Shown piece after piece: positions 43,641 through 52,214 of a stretch of 64,000 nucleotides of DNA (the first letter of the stretch is position 1; each line of letters starts with the position of its first letter). Made by a program: the position numbers and the translations under genes. This DNA is from Accumulibacter sp003538495. GTDB taxonomy: Bacteria; Pseudomonadota; Gammaproteobacteria; Burkholderiales; Rhodocyclaceae. The stretch is from NCBI RefSeq assembly GCF_029255145.1, contig NZ_JAPUVQ010000096.1, forward strand, positions 1 through 64,000. Direction: 5' to 3'. The notes beneath the pieces are model-generated. The model saw only the letters and a program-made list of their open reading frames with translations, was not told the origin of the DNA and searched no databases.

Positions 43641-45092
43641 ATGGCTAGTCCCTCCGATTCCGATTCATTGACCGCCGAGAACACGCAGCGCCCCAGCAAT
43701 CGCGGTGCGCGGCGCGAGCGGGGCCCGCAGAGCGACCCGGCCTTGTCTGCACTGCGCGTGCCGCCGCACTCGATAGAGGCCGAGCAGTCGGTTCTCGGAG
43801 GCTTGTTGCTCGATAACGCCGCTTTCGACAAGATGGCCGACCTGATCGCCGAAGGCGATTTCTACCGTCACGAGCACAAGCGTATCTACCGGCAGATCTG
43901 CAGACTCCTCGAGCGCGGCAGGCCGGCCGACGCAGTGACCGTGGCTGAAAGTCTCGAGCAGGCGGGCGAGGGCAGCGATACCGGTGGTCTGGCCTACCTT
44001 GGCGAGCTCGCGGCCAATACGCCGTCGGCAGCGAATATCCGGCGCTACGCCGAAATCGTTCGTGAACGGGCGATTCTGCGGCAACTGGTTACCGCCGGCG
44101 ACGAGATCGCCAGCAGCGCGCTCAACCCGCTCGGCCGCGATCCGAAGACGCTGCTCGATGAAGCCGAGGCGAAGGTCTTCGCCATTGCCGAAGGCGGCTT
44201 TCGCCACCAGTCGGGCTTCCAGCACATCAACCCGTTGTTGACGCAGGTGGTCGAGCGCATCCAGGAACTGCATGATCGCGACAACCCGTCGGACATTACC
44301 GGCGTGCCCACCGGCTACCACGATCTCGACGGCAAGACCTCGGGCTTGCAGGGCGGTGATCTGCTGATCGTCGCCGGCCGGCCGTCGATGGGCAAGACCT
44401 CGTTCGCGCTGAACATCGCCGAGCACGTGGCGATCGAGGTCGGGCTGCCGGTGGCTGTCTTCTCGATGGAAATGGGCGGTACGCAGCTCGCCATGCGCAT
44501 GCTGTCGTCGGTCGGTCGGCTCGACGCGCATCGCGTCCGTACCGGCCGCCTCAACGACGACGAGTGGTCGCGACTGTCATTTGCCCTGGGCAAGATGCAC
44601 GAGGCACCGATCTATATCGACGAGACGCCTGCGCTCAATCCGATCGATCTGCGGGCCCGGGCACGCCGCCTCCACCGGCAGTGCGGCAAACTCGGGCTGA
44701 TCGTCATCGACTATCTGCAGCTAATGTCGGTAAGCGGGCACGGCGAGAATCGGGCGACCGAAATTTCCGAGATTTCGCGCTCGCTGAAGGGCCTGGCGAA
44801 AGAACTCGCGGTGCCGGTGATGGCGCTCTCGCAGCTCAACCGCTCGCTCGAACAGCGGCCGAACAAGCGTCCGGTGATGTCCGATCTGCGTGAATCCGGG
44901 GCCATCGAACAGGACGCCGACGTGATCATGTTCATCTATCGCGACGAGGTCTACAACCAGGACACGGCCGAGAAGGGCGTTGCCGAGATCATCATCGGCA
45001 AGCAGCGTAACGGGCCGATCGGTACCGTGCGTCTGACGTTTCTCGGCGAGTACACGCGCTTCGAGAATTTCGCCACGCCGGGCTCGTACTGA
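43641..45092 (+). CDS. dnaB: Replicative DNA helicase DnaB
   Basis: 483 residues without intein. The N-terminal domain (about 35-140) opens VPPHSIEAEQSVLGGLLLDN. The RecA-like motor follows with GVPTGYHDLDGKTSGLQ, Walker A IVAGRPSMGKTSFALNIA, VFSMEMGGTQLAMRMLSS, Walker B LIVIDYLQLM and SDLRESGAIEQDADVIMFIY. It is the hexameric fork helicase. It starts after its own promoter region downstream of the rplI terminator. Confidence 0.97.
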   Translation: MASPSDSDSLTAENTQRPSNRGARRERGPQSDPALSALRVPPHSIEAEQSVLGGLLLDNAAFDKMADLIAEGDFYRHEHKRIYRQICRLLERGRPADAVTVAESLEQAGEGSDTGGLAYLGELAANTPSAANIRRYAEIVRERAILRQLVTAGDEIASSALNPLGRDPKTLLDEAEAKVFAIAEGGFRHQSGFQHINPLLTQVVERIQELHDRDNPSDITGVPTGYHDLDGKTSGLQGGDLLIVAGRPSMGKTSFALNIAEHVAIEVGLPVAVFSMEMGGTQLAMRMLSSVGRLDAHRVRTGRLNDDEWSRLSFALGKMHEAPIYIDETPALNPIDLRARARRLHRQCGKLGLIVIDYLQLMSVSGHGENRATEISEISRSLKGLAKELAVPVMALSQLNRSLEQRPNKRPVMSDLRESGAIEQDADVIMFIYRDEVYNQDTAEKGVAEIIIGKQRNGPIGTVRLTFLGEYTRFENFATPGSY

Positions 45093-45097
45093 TTGCT

Positions 45098-45165
45098 CGC
45101 CAGCCGCGTCGAGGGATTCGGCCCCGGCGACCGGCGCGGTGCTTCAGCCCTCGACGCGGCTGGCG
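45098..45165. terminator. Perfect 18-bp inverted repeat between convergent genes
   Basis: Arms 45098-45115 and 45148-45165 are exact reverse complements with a 32-nt loop. The left arm follows the dnaB stop. The right arm encodes the last residues (ASRVEG) of the converging gene. It may end transcription from both sides, but there is no T-tract. Confidence 0.5.
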
Positions 45166-46382
45166 TTGACCGTGTAGCTGAAGCGACTGGTATCGAGGCT
45201 GTCGAAGCGGCCGGCGGCGGTTTCCACCTGCGGCAGGGCTAGGAAGGGCAGCGCGTGGCCGTTTGAGCCACGTAAGCTGACATCCTGAGCGGTGTTGAAA
45301 GCGACCCAGTTCATCTCCCAGAAACCAAACAGCAGCTTCCTCAGTACAATCAGCTTCGGGTCGCTGCTGCTCAGGTGTTCCTCGTCAATGGCCTTGCGTA
45401 CATCTGCCGGATTGACCGGAATCCAGCCGTAACCCGGCGTATAGAACTCGGCGCGGCACTGCTGCGCGGTGCTCAGGTTGCCGGTGGCGCCGAGGCCGGC
45501 GAACAATCGCGAGCTATCGATGCGCTGTCCGAAAATCGGACGCGCCGGAATGCCGATCGATCGGCACAGGCCGACGAACAGCAGCGAGATATCGGCACTC
45601 TTGCCGCTCAGATGACCGCTGTCGAGCATGGCCTCGATATCGCCCCGGCCGACACCGGGCCGCGATGGGTCATACGAGGTGTTTTCCACCACCCAGTCGT
45701 AAATCGCCTTGCCCTGGGCTACCGGATCCTTGATCCGGCCGACTGCGCGTTCGGCGGTGCGGCGTACCAGTCCATCGGTCGGAACCAGATTGCTGGATTG
45801 CAGGCAGCGGCGAAGCACGTCGCTGCGTTCGGCGGCGCTGCCGCGCCGGGTAATATCGAAATGACGGTCGCGCTTGGCGACCTGGCTGGTGATCTGCAGT
45901 TGCGGTGCAGTGGTATCCACGTTCCAGTCGGCGTAAAAGACCACCAACTCCGCCACCGGGTCGCGGTAGATGCCGGCACTCGCGAAATTGCCTTGCCAGC
46001 CGTGGCCCAGCGAACGCTGCCAGGGGGTGTCCTTGTACAGCGCCAGCGGTAGCCATATCCGGGTCTTGCCGCTGACCTTGCCGAGCGCGATGGTCGACGT
46101 GATGTCGTAGGTTCGCCACGGCGTCTGTGGCTCGTCGGGCAGGCTGGTGGCGTCGCGCTGTTCGGCTTCTGCCGGCAAGGGGCCTGCCGCGACAGGGGTC
46201 GCGGGTTTGTCGACGACGGGCTTTACGCTTGGCTTGCCGGTTTTTTTGGTTGTGCTCCTGATTTTGCCTGCGGATTTTGCAGGAGCGTTGGTGGTCGCCT
46301 TTTTTTTGTTGGCGGCGAGCACCGATGAAGGCGCCAGTAGCGAAAGAAGTGCCGAAGCAGCAAGGAAGTTGCGTCGTTTCAA
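45144..46382 (-). CDS. Exported transglutaminase-like protein lacking the catalytic triad
   Basis: 412 residues from TTG 46382, supported by GGAGAG 4 bp upstream. A GTG/ATG-type start at 46472 would put 30 residues before the signal. The signal peptide (KRRNFLAASALLSLLAPSSVLA) is Tat-like. A Lys/Pro-rich linker, then the transglutaminase-fold domain (about 200-340). Where active members have Cys-His-Asp, this protein has Ser262 (SGKSADISLLFVGL), Gln308 (AQQCRAEFYTPGYGW) and Asn324 (IPVNPADV), with spacing kept exactly. It is therefore predicted to be a pseudoenzyme or a Ser-dependent variant. Function unknown. It is divergent from nothing close; phoH follows upstream on the same strand. Confidence 0.8.
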   Translation of the reverse strand: MKRRNFLAASALLSLLAPSSVLAANKKKATTNAPAKSAGKIRSTTKKTGKPSVKPVVDKPATPVAAGPLPAEAEQRDATSLPDEPQTPWRTYDITSTIALGKVSGKTRIWLPLALYKDTPWQRSLGHGWQGNFASAGIYRDPVAELVVFYADWNVDTTAPQLQITSQVAKRDRHFDITRRGSAAERSDVLRRCLQSSNLVPTDGLVRRTAERAVGRIKDPVAQGKAIYDWVVENTSYDPSRPGVGRGDIEAMLDSGHLSGKSADISLLFVGLCRSIGIPARPIFGQRIDSSRLFAGLGATGNLSTAQQCRAEFYTPGYGWIPVNPADVRKAIDEEHLSSSDPKLIVLRKLLFGFWEMNWVAFNTAQDVSLRGSNGHALPFLALPQVETAAGRFDSLDTSRFSYTVNASRVEG

Positions 46383-46493
46383 TCGACTCTCCGGTAAGCG
46401 CAGGATCCTTGTGGCACGGAGCGGGTCGCCCGGATCGGTGGCTACAAACGACCGAGCCGTGTCGCTAGACACGGCTCGTTAACGTTCCGAAAA

Positions 46494-47921
46494 TTATAGC
46501 ACCTCGGCCGCGTGGTCGGCGAGGCGGGAGCGCTCGCCGCGTTGCAAGGTGATGTGCCCGGCGTGCTTCCAGCCCTTGAAGCGATCGACGACGTAGGCCA
46601 GGCCGGAACTGCCCTCGGTGAGATAGGGGGTATCGATCTGCGCAATGTTGCCGAGGCAGATCACCTTGGTGGTGGGTCCGGCGCGGGTGATCAGCGTCTT
46701 CATCTGCTTCGGTGTCAGGTTCTGCGCTTCGTCGATGATCAGGAACCTGTTGAGGAAGGTCCGGCCGCGCATGAAATTGAGCGATTTGACCTTGATCCGG
46801 TTGCGAATCAGGTCGTGGGTGGCGGCACGGCCCCAGTCGCCGGCGTTCTCGTCGCTCTTGTTGAGCACCTCGAGGTTGTCTTCGAGAGCGCCCATCCACG
46901 GCCCCATCTTTTCTTCCTCGGTTCCCGGCAAGAAGCCGATGTCCTCGCCGACCGGCACGGTGACGCGAGTGATGATGATTTCGCTGTAGCGCCTGGTTTC
47001 GAGGACCTGGGTGAGGCCCGCAGCCAGGGTGAGCAGCGTCTTGCCGGTGCCCGCCTGGCCGAGCAGGGTGACGAAATCGATCTCCGGATTCATCAGCAGA
47101 TTGAGGGCGAAATTCTGCTCGCGGTTGCGCGCAGTGATTCCCCAGACGCTGTTCCTGGCGTGCGTGTAGTCGGTCAGCGTCTCGATTTCGGCGGTCGTTC
47201 CCGACACCTCGCGGACGCTGGCGTGCAGGGGGCGCTCACCTTCCGCGATGAGAAACTGGTTGTGCAGCAGATGCGCGCATAGTGGTCCCTTGAGGCGGTA
47301 CCGCGTGCGCCCGTCGTGCTTCCACGACTCCATGCCCCGGGCGTGCTCACCCCAGAAATCCGGGGGCAACTCGCGTATCCCGGTGTACAGCAGGTCGGTA
47401 TCTTGCAGCACCTTGTCGTTGAAGTAGTCCTGCGCCTGCAGCCCGAGTGTGCGGGCCTTGATGCGCATATTGATGTCCTTGGAGACGAGGATCACCGGAC
47501 GATCCGGATGCCGGCGCTGCAGGTGGATGAGCACCGCCAGAATCTGGTTGTCGGCCTTGGCCGTTGGCAATCCAGCCGGGAGGTCGCTGGCGATTGCCTC
47601 GGTCTGCAGGAAAAGACGGCCGCTGGCCAGTTGGTGTGAAGGCTCGGAGAGCTTGATGCCCTGGTCGATCGCTTCGTCCATGCTGGTGACGATCTCATCG
47701 AGTGTGCGCGTTACCTGGCGAGCATTGCGGGCGATTTCCGATAGGCCCTTTTTGTGGTTGTCGAGTTCTTCCAGGGTCATGATCGGCAGGAACACGTCGT
47801 GCTCCTCGAAGCGGTAGACACTGGTCGGGTCGTGCATCAGGACGTTGGTGTCGAGAACGAAGAGCTTTTTCGGCCTGGCTGCAGCGTCGCTGCGGGCACT
47901 GACTGCGGGTTGGCGGGTCAT
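46494..47921 (-). CDS. PIN-PhoH fusion ATPase/ribonuclease
   Basis: 475 residues. The N-terminal PIN nuclease domain (about 18-150) has LFVLDTNVLMHDPTSVYRFE and later acidic residues (VILVSKDINMRIKA). The C-terminal PhoH ATPase (about 245-475) has Walker A LGQAGTGKTLLTLAAGL near residue 285 and Walker B FLIIDEAQNLTPKQMKTLIT. PIN-PhoH proteins are RNA helicase/ribonucleases in several bacteria. The PhoH name reflects phosphate starvation in E. coli, but control is not visible here. Confidence 0.9.
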   Translation of the reverse strand: MTRQPAVSARSDAAARPKKLFVLDTNVLMHDPTSVYRFEEHDVFLPIMTLEELDNHKKGLSEIARNARQVTRTLDEIVTSMDEAIDQGIKLSEPSHQLASGRLFLQTEAIASDLPAGLPTAKADNQILAVLIHLQRRHPDRPVILVSKDINMRIKARTLGLQAQDYFNDKVLQDTDLLYTGIRELPPDFWGEHARGMESWKHDGRTRYRLKGPLCAHLLHNQFLIAEGERPLHASVREVSGTTAEIETLTDYTHARNSVWGITARNREQNFALNLLMNPEIDFVTLLGQAGTGKTLLTLAAGLTQVLETRRYSEIIITRVTVPVGEDIGFLPGTEEEKMGPWMGALEDNLEVLNKSDENAGDWGRAATHDLIRNRIKVKSLNFMRGRTFLNRFLIIDEAQNLTPKQMKTLITRAGPTTKVICLGNIAQIDTPYLTEGSSGLAYVVDRFKGWKHAGHITLQRGERSRLADHAAEVL

Positions 47922-47978
47922 TCGGGGGCTCTCGGGGTGTGCTGTGCTTGGCCGGGAAGTGCGATTGGCGTTGCGCGA

Positions 47979-48434
47979 TCAGAGCTGCGTGACGAATTCG
48001 AGCACTTCCTGCGCGTGGCCATCGACCTTCACGCCACGCCATTCGCGCCGCAACACCCCCTGACGGTCGATGGCGAAGGTGCTGCGTTCGATGCCGCGAA
48101 CCTGTCGGCCGTACATTGATTTCATTTTGATCACCGAGAAGCTGGTGCACAGCAACTCGTCGGCGTCGGAGAGCAGATCGAAGGGCAACTCCTGCCTGGC
48201 CTTGAAGTTCTCGTGCGATCGGATGCTGTCACGTGAGACGCCGACGACGATGGCTCCGGCGGCGGTGAATTGCGGGTGCAGGTCACGGAACTGCCGTGCC
48301 TCGGTGGTGCATCCCGGCGTGCTGTCCTTGGGGTAAAAGTAGAGTACGACAGGGCTGCCCTGGCAGGCCGACAGCGTAAATGTCCGGCCACCTGTTGCCG
48401 GCAGGCTGAAGTCGGCGACGGTGTGGTCGATCAT
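47979..48434 (-). CDS. bcp: Thiol peroxidase Bcp/PrxQ family
   Basis: 151 residues from the ATG at 48434. A start 19 codons upstream (48491) is possible. The peroxidatic cysteine lies in FYPKDSTPGCTTEARQFRDL near residue 45, followed by GVSRDSIRSHENFKARQ and RSTFAIDRQGVLRREWRGVK. It reduces peroxides using thioredoxin. The usual PrxQ resolving Cys five residues after the first is absent (TPGCTTEARQF), so it is a 1-Cys type or uses another Cys. Confidence 0.9.
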   Translation of the reverse strand: MIDHTVADFSLPATGGRTFTLSACQGSPVVLYFYPKDSTPGCTTEARQFRDLHPQFTAAGAIVVGVSRDSIRSHENFKARQELPFDLLSDADELLCTSFSVIKMKSMYGRQVRGIERSTFAIDRQGVLRREWRGVKVDGHAQEVLEFVTQL

Positions 48435-48574
48435 GGCTGGCTTTCGGAGAAGGGAGCATTGATTGTGGTAAGAAAGCGGAGCATCGGTCAAGCCGCTTGA
48501 TTTCGCCGCTTGAGCGAGCGGGCTTTATCAGCCGCGTGATGCCGCGGTCGTTCTGCTTGCTTTTTTGCCGTTAG

Positions 48575-48590
48575 CTGTACGAAAATACAG
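48575..48590 (+). promoter_or_regulatory. LexA (SOS) box upstream of lexA
   Basis: CTGT-N8-ACAG (ctgtacgaaaatacag) 24 bp before the lexA ATG, matching the proteobacterial SOS consensus CTGT(N8)ACAG. It implies autorepression and SOS control of the lexA-imuA-imuB operon. Confidence 0.9.
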
Positions 48591-48614
48591 TATCAAGAAC
48601 AGGAGCCCACGATC

Positions 48615-49226
48615 ATGACCAGAGTTACCGCGCTTACCGCGCGACAGCAGGAAGTACTCGACTTCATTCGTAATACGCTGGAGATCCTGGGTGCGCCGCC
48701 GACCCGGGCCGAGATTGCCAATGCCTTCGGATTCGCCTCGCACAATGCCGCCGAGGAGCATCTCAAGGCACTCGCCAGGAAAGGCATCATCGTGCTCGAA
48801 CCAGGCTCGGCACGCGGCATCCGTCTGGTCGAACAACTGGGTCTGCCGTTGATCGGCAATGTCGCTGCCGGCAGCCCGATTCTTGCGGTGGAAAACGTGC
48901 AACGCCGCTATACGGTCGATACCAGCCTGTTCCGACCGCGTGCCGACTTTCTGTTGCGGGTGCGTGGCTTGTCGATGATCAACGCCGGCATCCTGGATGG
49001 TGACCTGCTTGCCGTGCACCGCAGCAGCGAAGCGCGCAACGGCCAGATTGTCGTTGCCAGGCTCGACGATGAAGTGACGGTCAAGCGTTTCCAGCAGCAG
49101 GACGGCATTGTCCGGCTGATCGCCGAGAACCCCGATTTCGGGCCGATCATCGTCGATTCGGAAGCGCAGACATTGGCTATCGAAGGCATCGCTGTCGGGG
49201 TGATCCGCGGTAGCGAGACGATGTGA
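48615..49226 (+). CDS. lexA: SOS repressor LexA
   Basis: 203 residues. The winged-helix DNA-binding domain (1-70) has LTARQQEVLDFIRNTLE and PTRAEIANAFGFASHNAAEE. The cleavage site Ala85-Gly86 (GNVAAGSP) and the Ser-Lys dyad Ser120 (RGLSMINAGILDGD) and Lys157 (VTVKRF) are intact. It represses DNA-repair genes until RecA triggers self-cleavage. An SOS box precedes it and imuA follows 7 bp after the stop. Confidence 0.96.
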   Translation: MTRVTALTARQQEVLDFIRNTLEILGAPPTRAEIANAFGFASHNAAEEHLKALARKGIIVLEPGSARGIRLVEQLGLPLIGNVAAGSPILAVENVQRRYTVDTSLFRPRADFLLRVRGLSMINAGILDGDLLAVHRSSEARNGQIVVARLDDEVTVKRFQQQDGIVRLIAENPDFGPIIVDSEAQTLAIEGIAVGVIRGSETM

Positions 49227-49233
49227 GTGTGAT

Positions 49234-49953
49234 TTGGCCTCGACCATCTCTTCCTCCCTGACGCTGTCGCAAGTCCTTGACCGTGCCGATGTCTGGCGCG
49301 GCGCTACGCTGGCCAGAGCACCGCTACCTGGCGTGCCGACGGGCTTTGCCGAGCTTGACCGTGAGCTGCCCGGCGGCGGCTGGCCGCGCGGTGGTCTGAC
49401 CGAAATCTTGCCGCTGCGTCGCGGCATTGGCGAACTGAGCTTGCTCCTGCCGGCCCTGGCGCGGCTCTCGAGCGATGAACTCGCCTGGCTCGTTTGCGTT
49501 GCGCCACCGCATCCATTGCATGCGCCAGCATTACAGAAGTGCGGTGTCGATTTGTCGCGACTGCTGGTTGCCAGCGCTCCCGGCCGTGATGCCGCCTGGG
49601 CCTGTGAGCGCTCACTCGTTGCCGATGGCGTTGGTGCCGTGGTCGCCTGGTTACCCGAAGTGCAGGCAACCTCGCTTCGTCGCCTGCAGCTTGCTGCCGA
49701 GAGCAGTCGTACGCTGCTCTTCGTTTTTCGTCCGGCAGCCTGTGCCAGCCAGTCTTCGCCGGCACCGTTGCGGCTGGCGCTCGATGGGGATGGAGAGCAA
49801 CTCCGCGTTCGTCTCCTCAAACGCCGTGGTGGCGCGCAGCCAGCTCCCTTGCCAATCGCCATTCAACGCCCGGTGCGCCTGAGCCATGCTCTGGCTTGTC
49901 CTCTACCTGCCGCGCCTGCCGCTCGAGGCCTTTCCCAGCCTGCCATCGCCTAG
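49234..49953 (+). CDS. imuA: ImuA, translesion-synthesis cassette protein
   Basis: 239 residues from the TTG at 49234. A RecA-like fold with degenerate motifs (VPTGFAELDRELPGGGWPRG, ELSLLLPALARLS, LAWLVCVAPPHPLHAPAL). ImuA is the SulA/RecA-like helper of the damage-induced mutagenesis cassette imuA-imuB-dnaE2. It sits directly after lexA, and its end overlaps imuB by about 68 bp, so it is under the same SOS box. Confidence 0.85.
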   Translation: MASTISSSLTLSQVLDRADVWRGATLARAPLPGVPTGFAELDRELPGGGWPRGGLTEILPLRRGIGELSLLLPALARLSSDELAWLVCVAPPHPLHAPALQKCGVDLSRLLVASAPGRDAAWACERSLVADGVGAVVAWLPEVQATSLRRLQLAAESSRTLLFVFRPAACASQSSPAPLRLALDGDGEQLRVRLLKRRGGAQPAPLPIAIQRPVRLSHALACPLPAAPAARGLSQPAIA

Positions 49954-51379
49954 CGCCATCGTCGGCCGTGAACGGGTCGTCGTCGCTGACCGTGCGGCGG
50001 CGTCGGCCGGCGTGATGCCCGGGCTACGGCTGGCCGAGGCGTGGGCCTTGCTACCCGGCCTGGCCGTGCGCCAGCGCGATGTCGAGCGTGAGCAGGCGGC
50101 CTTGGCCCGGCTTGCCTGCTGGGCGGGTGCTTTTACGTCGGAAGTCTGCTGCCTGCCACCACAGACGCTGCTCCTGGAAGTGGCCGGATCGCTGCGACTC
50201 TTTGGTGGCGTTGCGGTGCTCTTCGAGCGCATTGTCGCTGGCTGCGCCGAGCAGGGTTTTGCCGCGCAGGCGGCCCTGGCGCCAACGCCACTCGCCGCGC
50301 AGTGGCTGGCGTTGGCCGGCGACGATAGACCTTGCCTCGACGCTGCGCAACTGCCGTTGCGCCTCGGCCGCCTGTCGTTGTCCATGCTCGCTTTTTCGCC
50401 CCAGAGGCAGGCGCGCCTCGGCAGTTTTGGCGCGCGTTTGCTTGCTGACGTGCTTCGCCTACCGCGCGCGGGCCTGGCGCGCCGACTCGGAGCCGATTTT
50501 GCCGCTGATCTGGCGCGCGCACTCGGTGATTTGCCAGACCCGCGGCCGCGCTATGTTTTCCCGGAGCGCTTTGTCGAGCGGCTGGAATTGCCGATGCGGA
50601 CCGAGAATGCGATGGCCCTCGGTTTTGCCGGGCGTCGCCTGATCGCCATCTTGTGCGGCTGGCTTGCTGCGCGTTCTGCTGGCGTCAACGAATGCCTGTT
50701 CGAGTTTATCCACGAGCGCGGCACGAGGCAGCGACCGGCGACTGTCCTGGCGCTCGGTTTTACCACTGCCACGCGCGACGCTGAACGGATCTCGCGAGTG
50801 CTCGTCGAGCGCCTGCAGCGGCTCGAACTGCCCGCCGCCGTCGAACTGCTCAGTTTGCGAGCCGAGGCGCTGGAAATGCTTCCAGGGCGGACGGCCAGCC
50901 TGTTCGGCGAATGCGCAGAGGGTGCTGCAGGCGCGGCGGGTGATTCGGTAGCGGCGCTGATCGAACGTCTGCAAGCGCGCCTGGGGAACGACAGCGTGCA
51001 TGCGCTCTCGGCAGTGGCCGAGCACCGTCCGGAGAATGCCTCGCGACGAATCAGCCCCAGGCTGCTGACAGGGAAAAGGTCAGCGGCGAGCTTGCTCGCT
51101 GCCGCTGCCATGCCGGATGCCGGATGCGGTCCGCGTCCCTTGTGGCTGCTGGCCAGGCCGCAAGCCTTGCGCGAAGTGGCCGGTCGACCGCAGTGCGCTG
51201 GCCCCCTGCGATTGCTTACCGGGCCCGAGCGCATCGAAAGTGGCTGGTGGGATGCTGGCGAGCCCGATGCGCTCGGTGATCTGCGGCGCGACTACTTCGT
51301 TGCCATTTCCGCGCGGGCCGAATGGCTATGGGTCTTTCGGTGTCAGGCGGGATGGTTCCTGCATGGCGTGTTTGCCTGA
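49886..51379 (+). CDS. imuB: ImuB, catalytically inactive Y-family polymerase homologue
   Basis: 497 residues. The Y-family fold starts MLWLVLYLPRLPLEAF, where active polymerases have a metal-binding Asp. The second acidic site is LLLEVAGSLRLFGG instead of a DE-type motif. ImuB is known to be a non-catalytic hub that binds the beta clamp and DnaE2. The C-terminal region (GWWDAGEPDALGDLRRDYFV, then LWVFRCQAGWFLHGVFA) is the ImuB-specific tail. dnaE2, the usual third gene, does not follow. Confidence 0.88.
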   Translation: MLWLVLYLPRLPLEAFPSLPSPSAIVGRERVVVADRAAASAGVMPGLRLAEAWALLPGLAVRQRDVEREQAALARLACWAGAFTSEVCCLPPQTLLLEVAGSLRLFGGVAVLFERIVAGCAEQGFAAQAALAPTPLAAQWLALAGDDRPCLDAAQLPLRLGRLSLSMLAFSPQRQARLGSFGARLLADVLRLPRAGLARRLGADFAADLARALGDLPDPRPRYVFPERFVERLELPMRTENAMALGFAGRRLIAILCGWLAARSAGVNECLFEFIHERGTRQRPATVLALGFTTATRDAERISRVLVERLQRLELPAAVELLSLRAEALEMLPGRTASLFGECAEGAAGAAGDSVAALIERLQARLGNDSVHALSAVAEHRPENASRRISPRLLTGKRSAASLLAAAAMPDAGCGPRPLWLLARPQALREVAGRPQCAGPLRLLTGPERIESGWWDAGEPDALGDLRRDYFVAISARAEWLWVFRCQAGWFLHGVFA

Positions 51380-51462
51380 ACGCAGCCGATTTAACTGGTG
51401 CTTTGCGATTCCGACTTTTATACTGTGCGTGTTGCTACAGCGTCTACCTGCGGAGCCTTGTC

Positions 51463-51864
51463 ATGGAGAGCAACCTCACCGGTTTGTTACCGGAGGCCTT
51501 GCTGATCGGCGTACCGGAAATTGACGTTCAGCACGAAGAAATCTTCTGTCGTATCGAGGCACTGAAGGCAAAATCTTTCGGCAGCGGTCCCCCGTCCCTC
51601 GACGGATTCGAAAGTCTGCTCGACTATCTGGAGTGGCACTTCGCCAGCGAAGAGCGCCTCGCCCTGCAGCGCGGAGTGGACTTCGCCGACCACGCCCGGG
51701 TGCACCAGGAAAATCTGCAGACGTTACGAAAAACGCTGCGCGCAGTGCGTGACGGTTCACGAGATGTGCACTCCTTTCTGCGCTATATCGAATACTGGTT
51801 CGAGCGCCATATCACCGAGGAAGACAAGCCATTCGGGGACAGCTTGCGAAGCTGGACCAGCTGA
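51463..51864 (+). CDS. Bacteriohemerythrin
   Basis: 133 residues. All diiron ligands are present with correct spacing: His24 (VQHEEIF), His59 and Glu63 (WHFASEE), His77 and His81 (HARVHQ), His116 and Asp121 (RHITEED). These proteins bind O2 reversibly and act in oxygen storage, delivery or sensing. Single-domain and soluble. It is a separate gene after imuB, with a weak TATACT near 51419. Confidence 0.95.
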   Translation: MESNLTGLLPEALLIGVPEIDVQHEEIFCRIEALKAKSFGSGPPSLDGFESLLDYLEWHFASEERLALQRGVDFADHARVHQENLQTLRKTLRAVRDGSRDVHSFLRYIEYWFERHITEEDKPFGDSLRSWTS

Positions 51865-52214
51865 CGCCCTTGCCGCCGCCCCCGCCGCCCGATTTCCAGG
51901 CTACCAGGCTACCCCTTGTGATCTTGACCCAATGGTGGACCATTCGCTGCGGGTCGTCTGGCGCCCTCGTCGAACGACGTTCCTAAGCCTTGGTCTGCCA
52001 CCGGCCATGCTCTGGACGTCGCCCGCGGGAATGGCTTCGAGAGTGGCTCTGTAGATGCTCTTCGAAGCGGCCCCGGCGCATTCTTTTTTGCGTTCTGGAG
52101 AGCATTCTGGCAAGCTGATAAGCGGAACACATATGTTGTCATATTTCATCGAAAATCCTCCCGCAGGGCCGTTTCCAGATGGCCTGATCACTCATCGACG
52201 AGCTCCTACCGACC
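51865..52214. other. Intergenic region upstream of pgi (350 bp)
   Basis: No supported gene. Short frames on both strands show no family motifs. It presumably holds the pgi promoter, but no strong sigma-70 match was seen. Confidence 0.5.
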
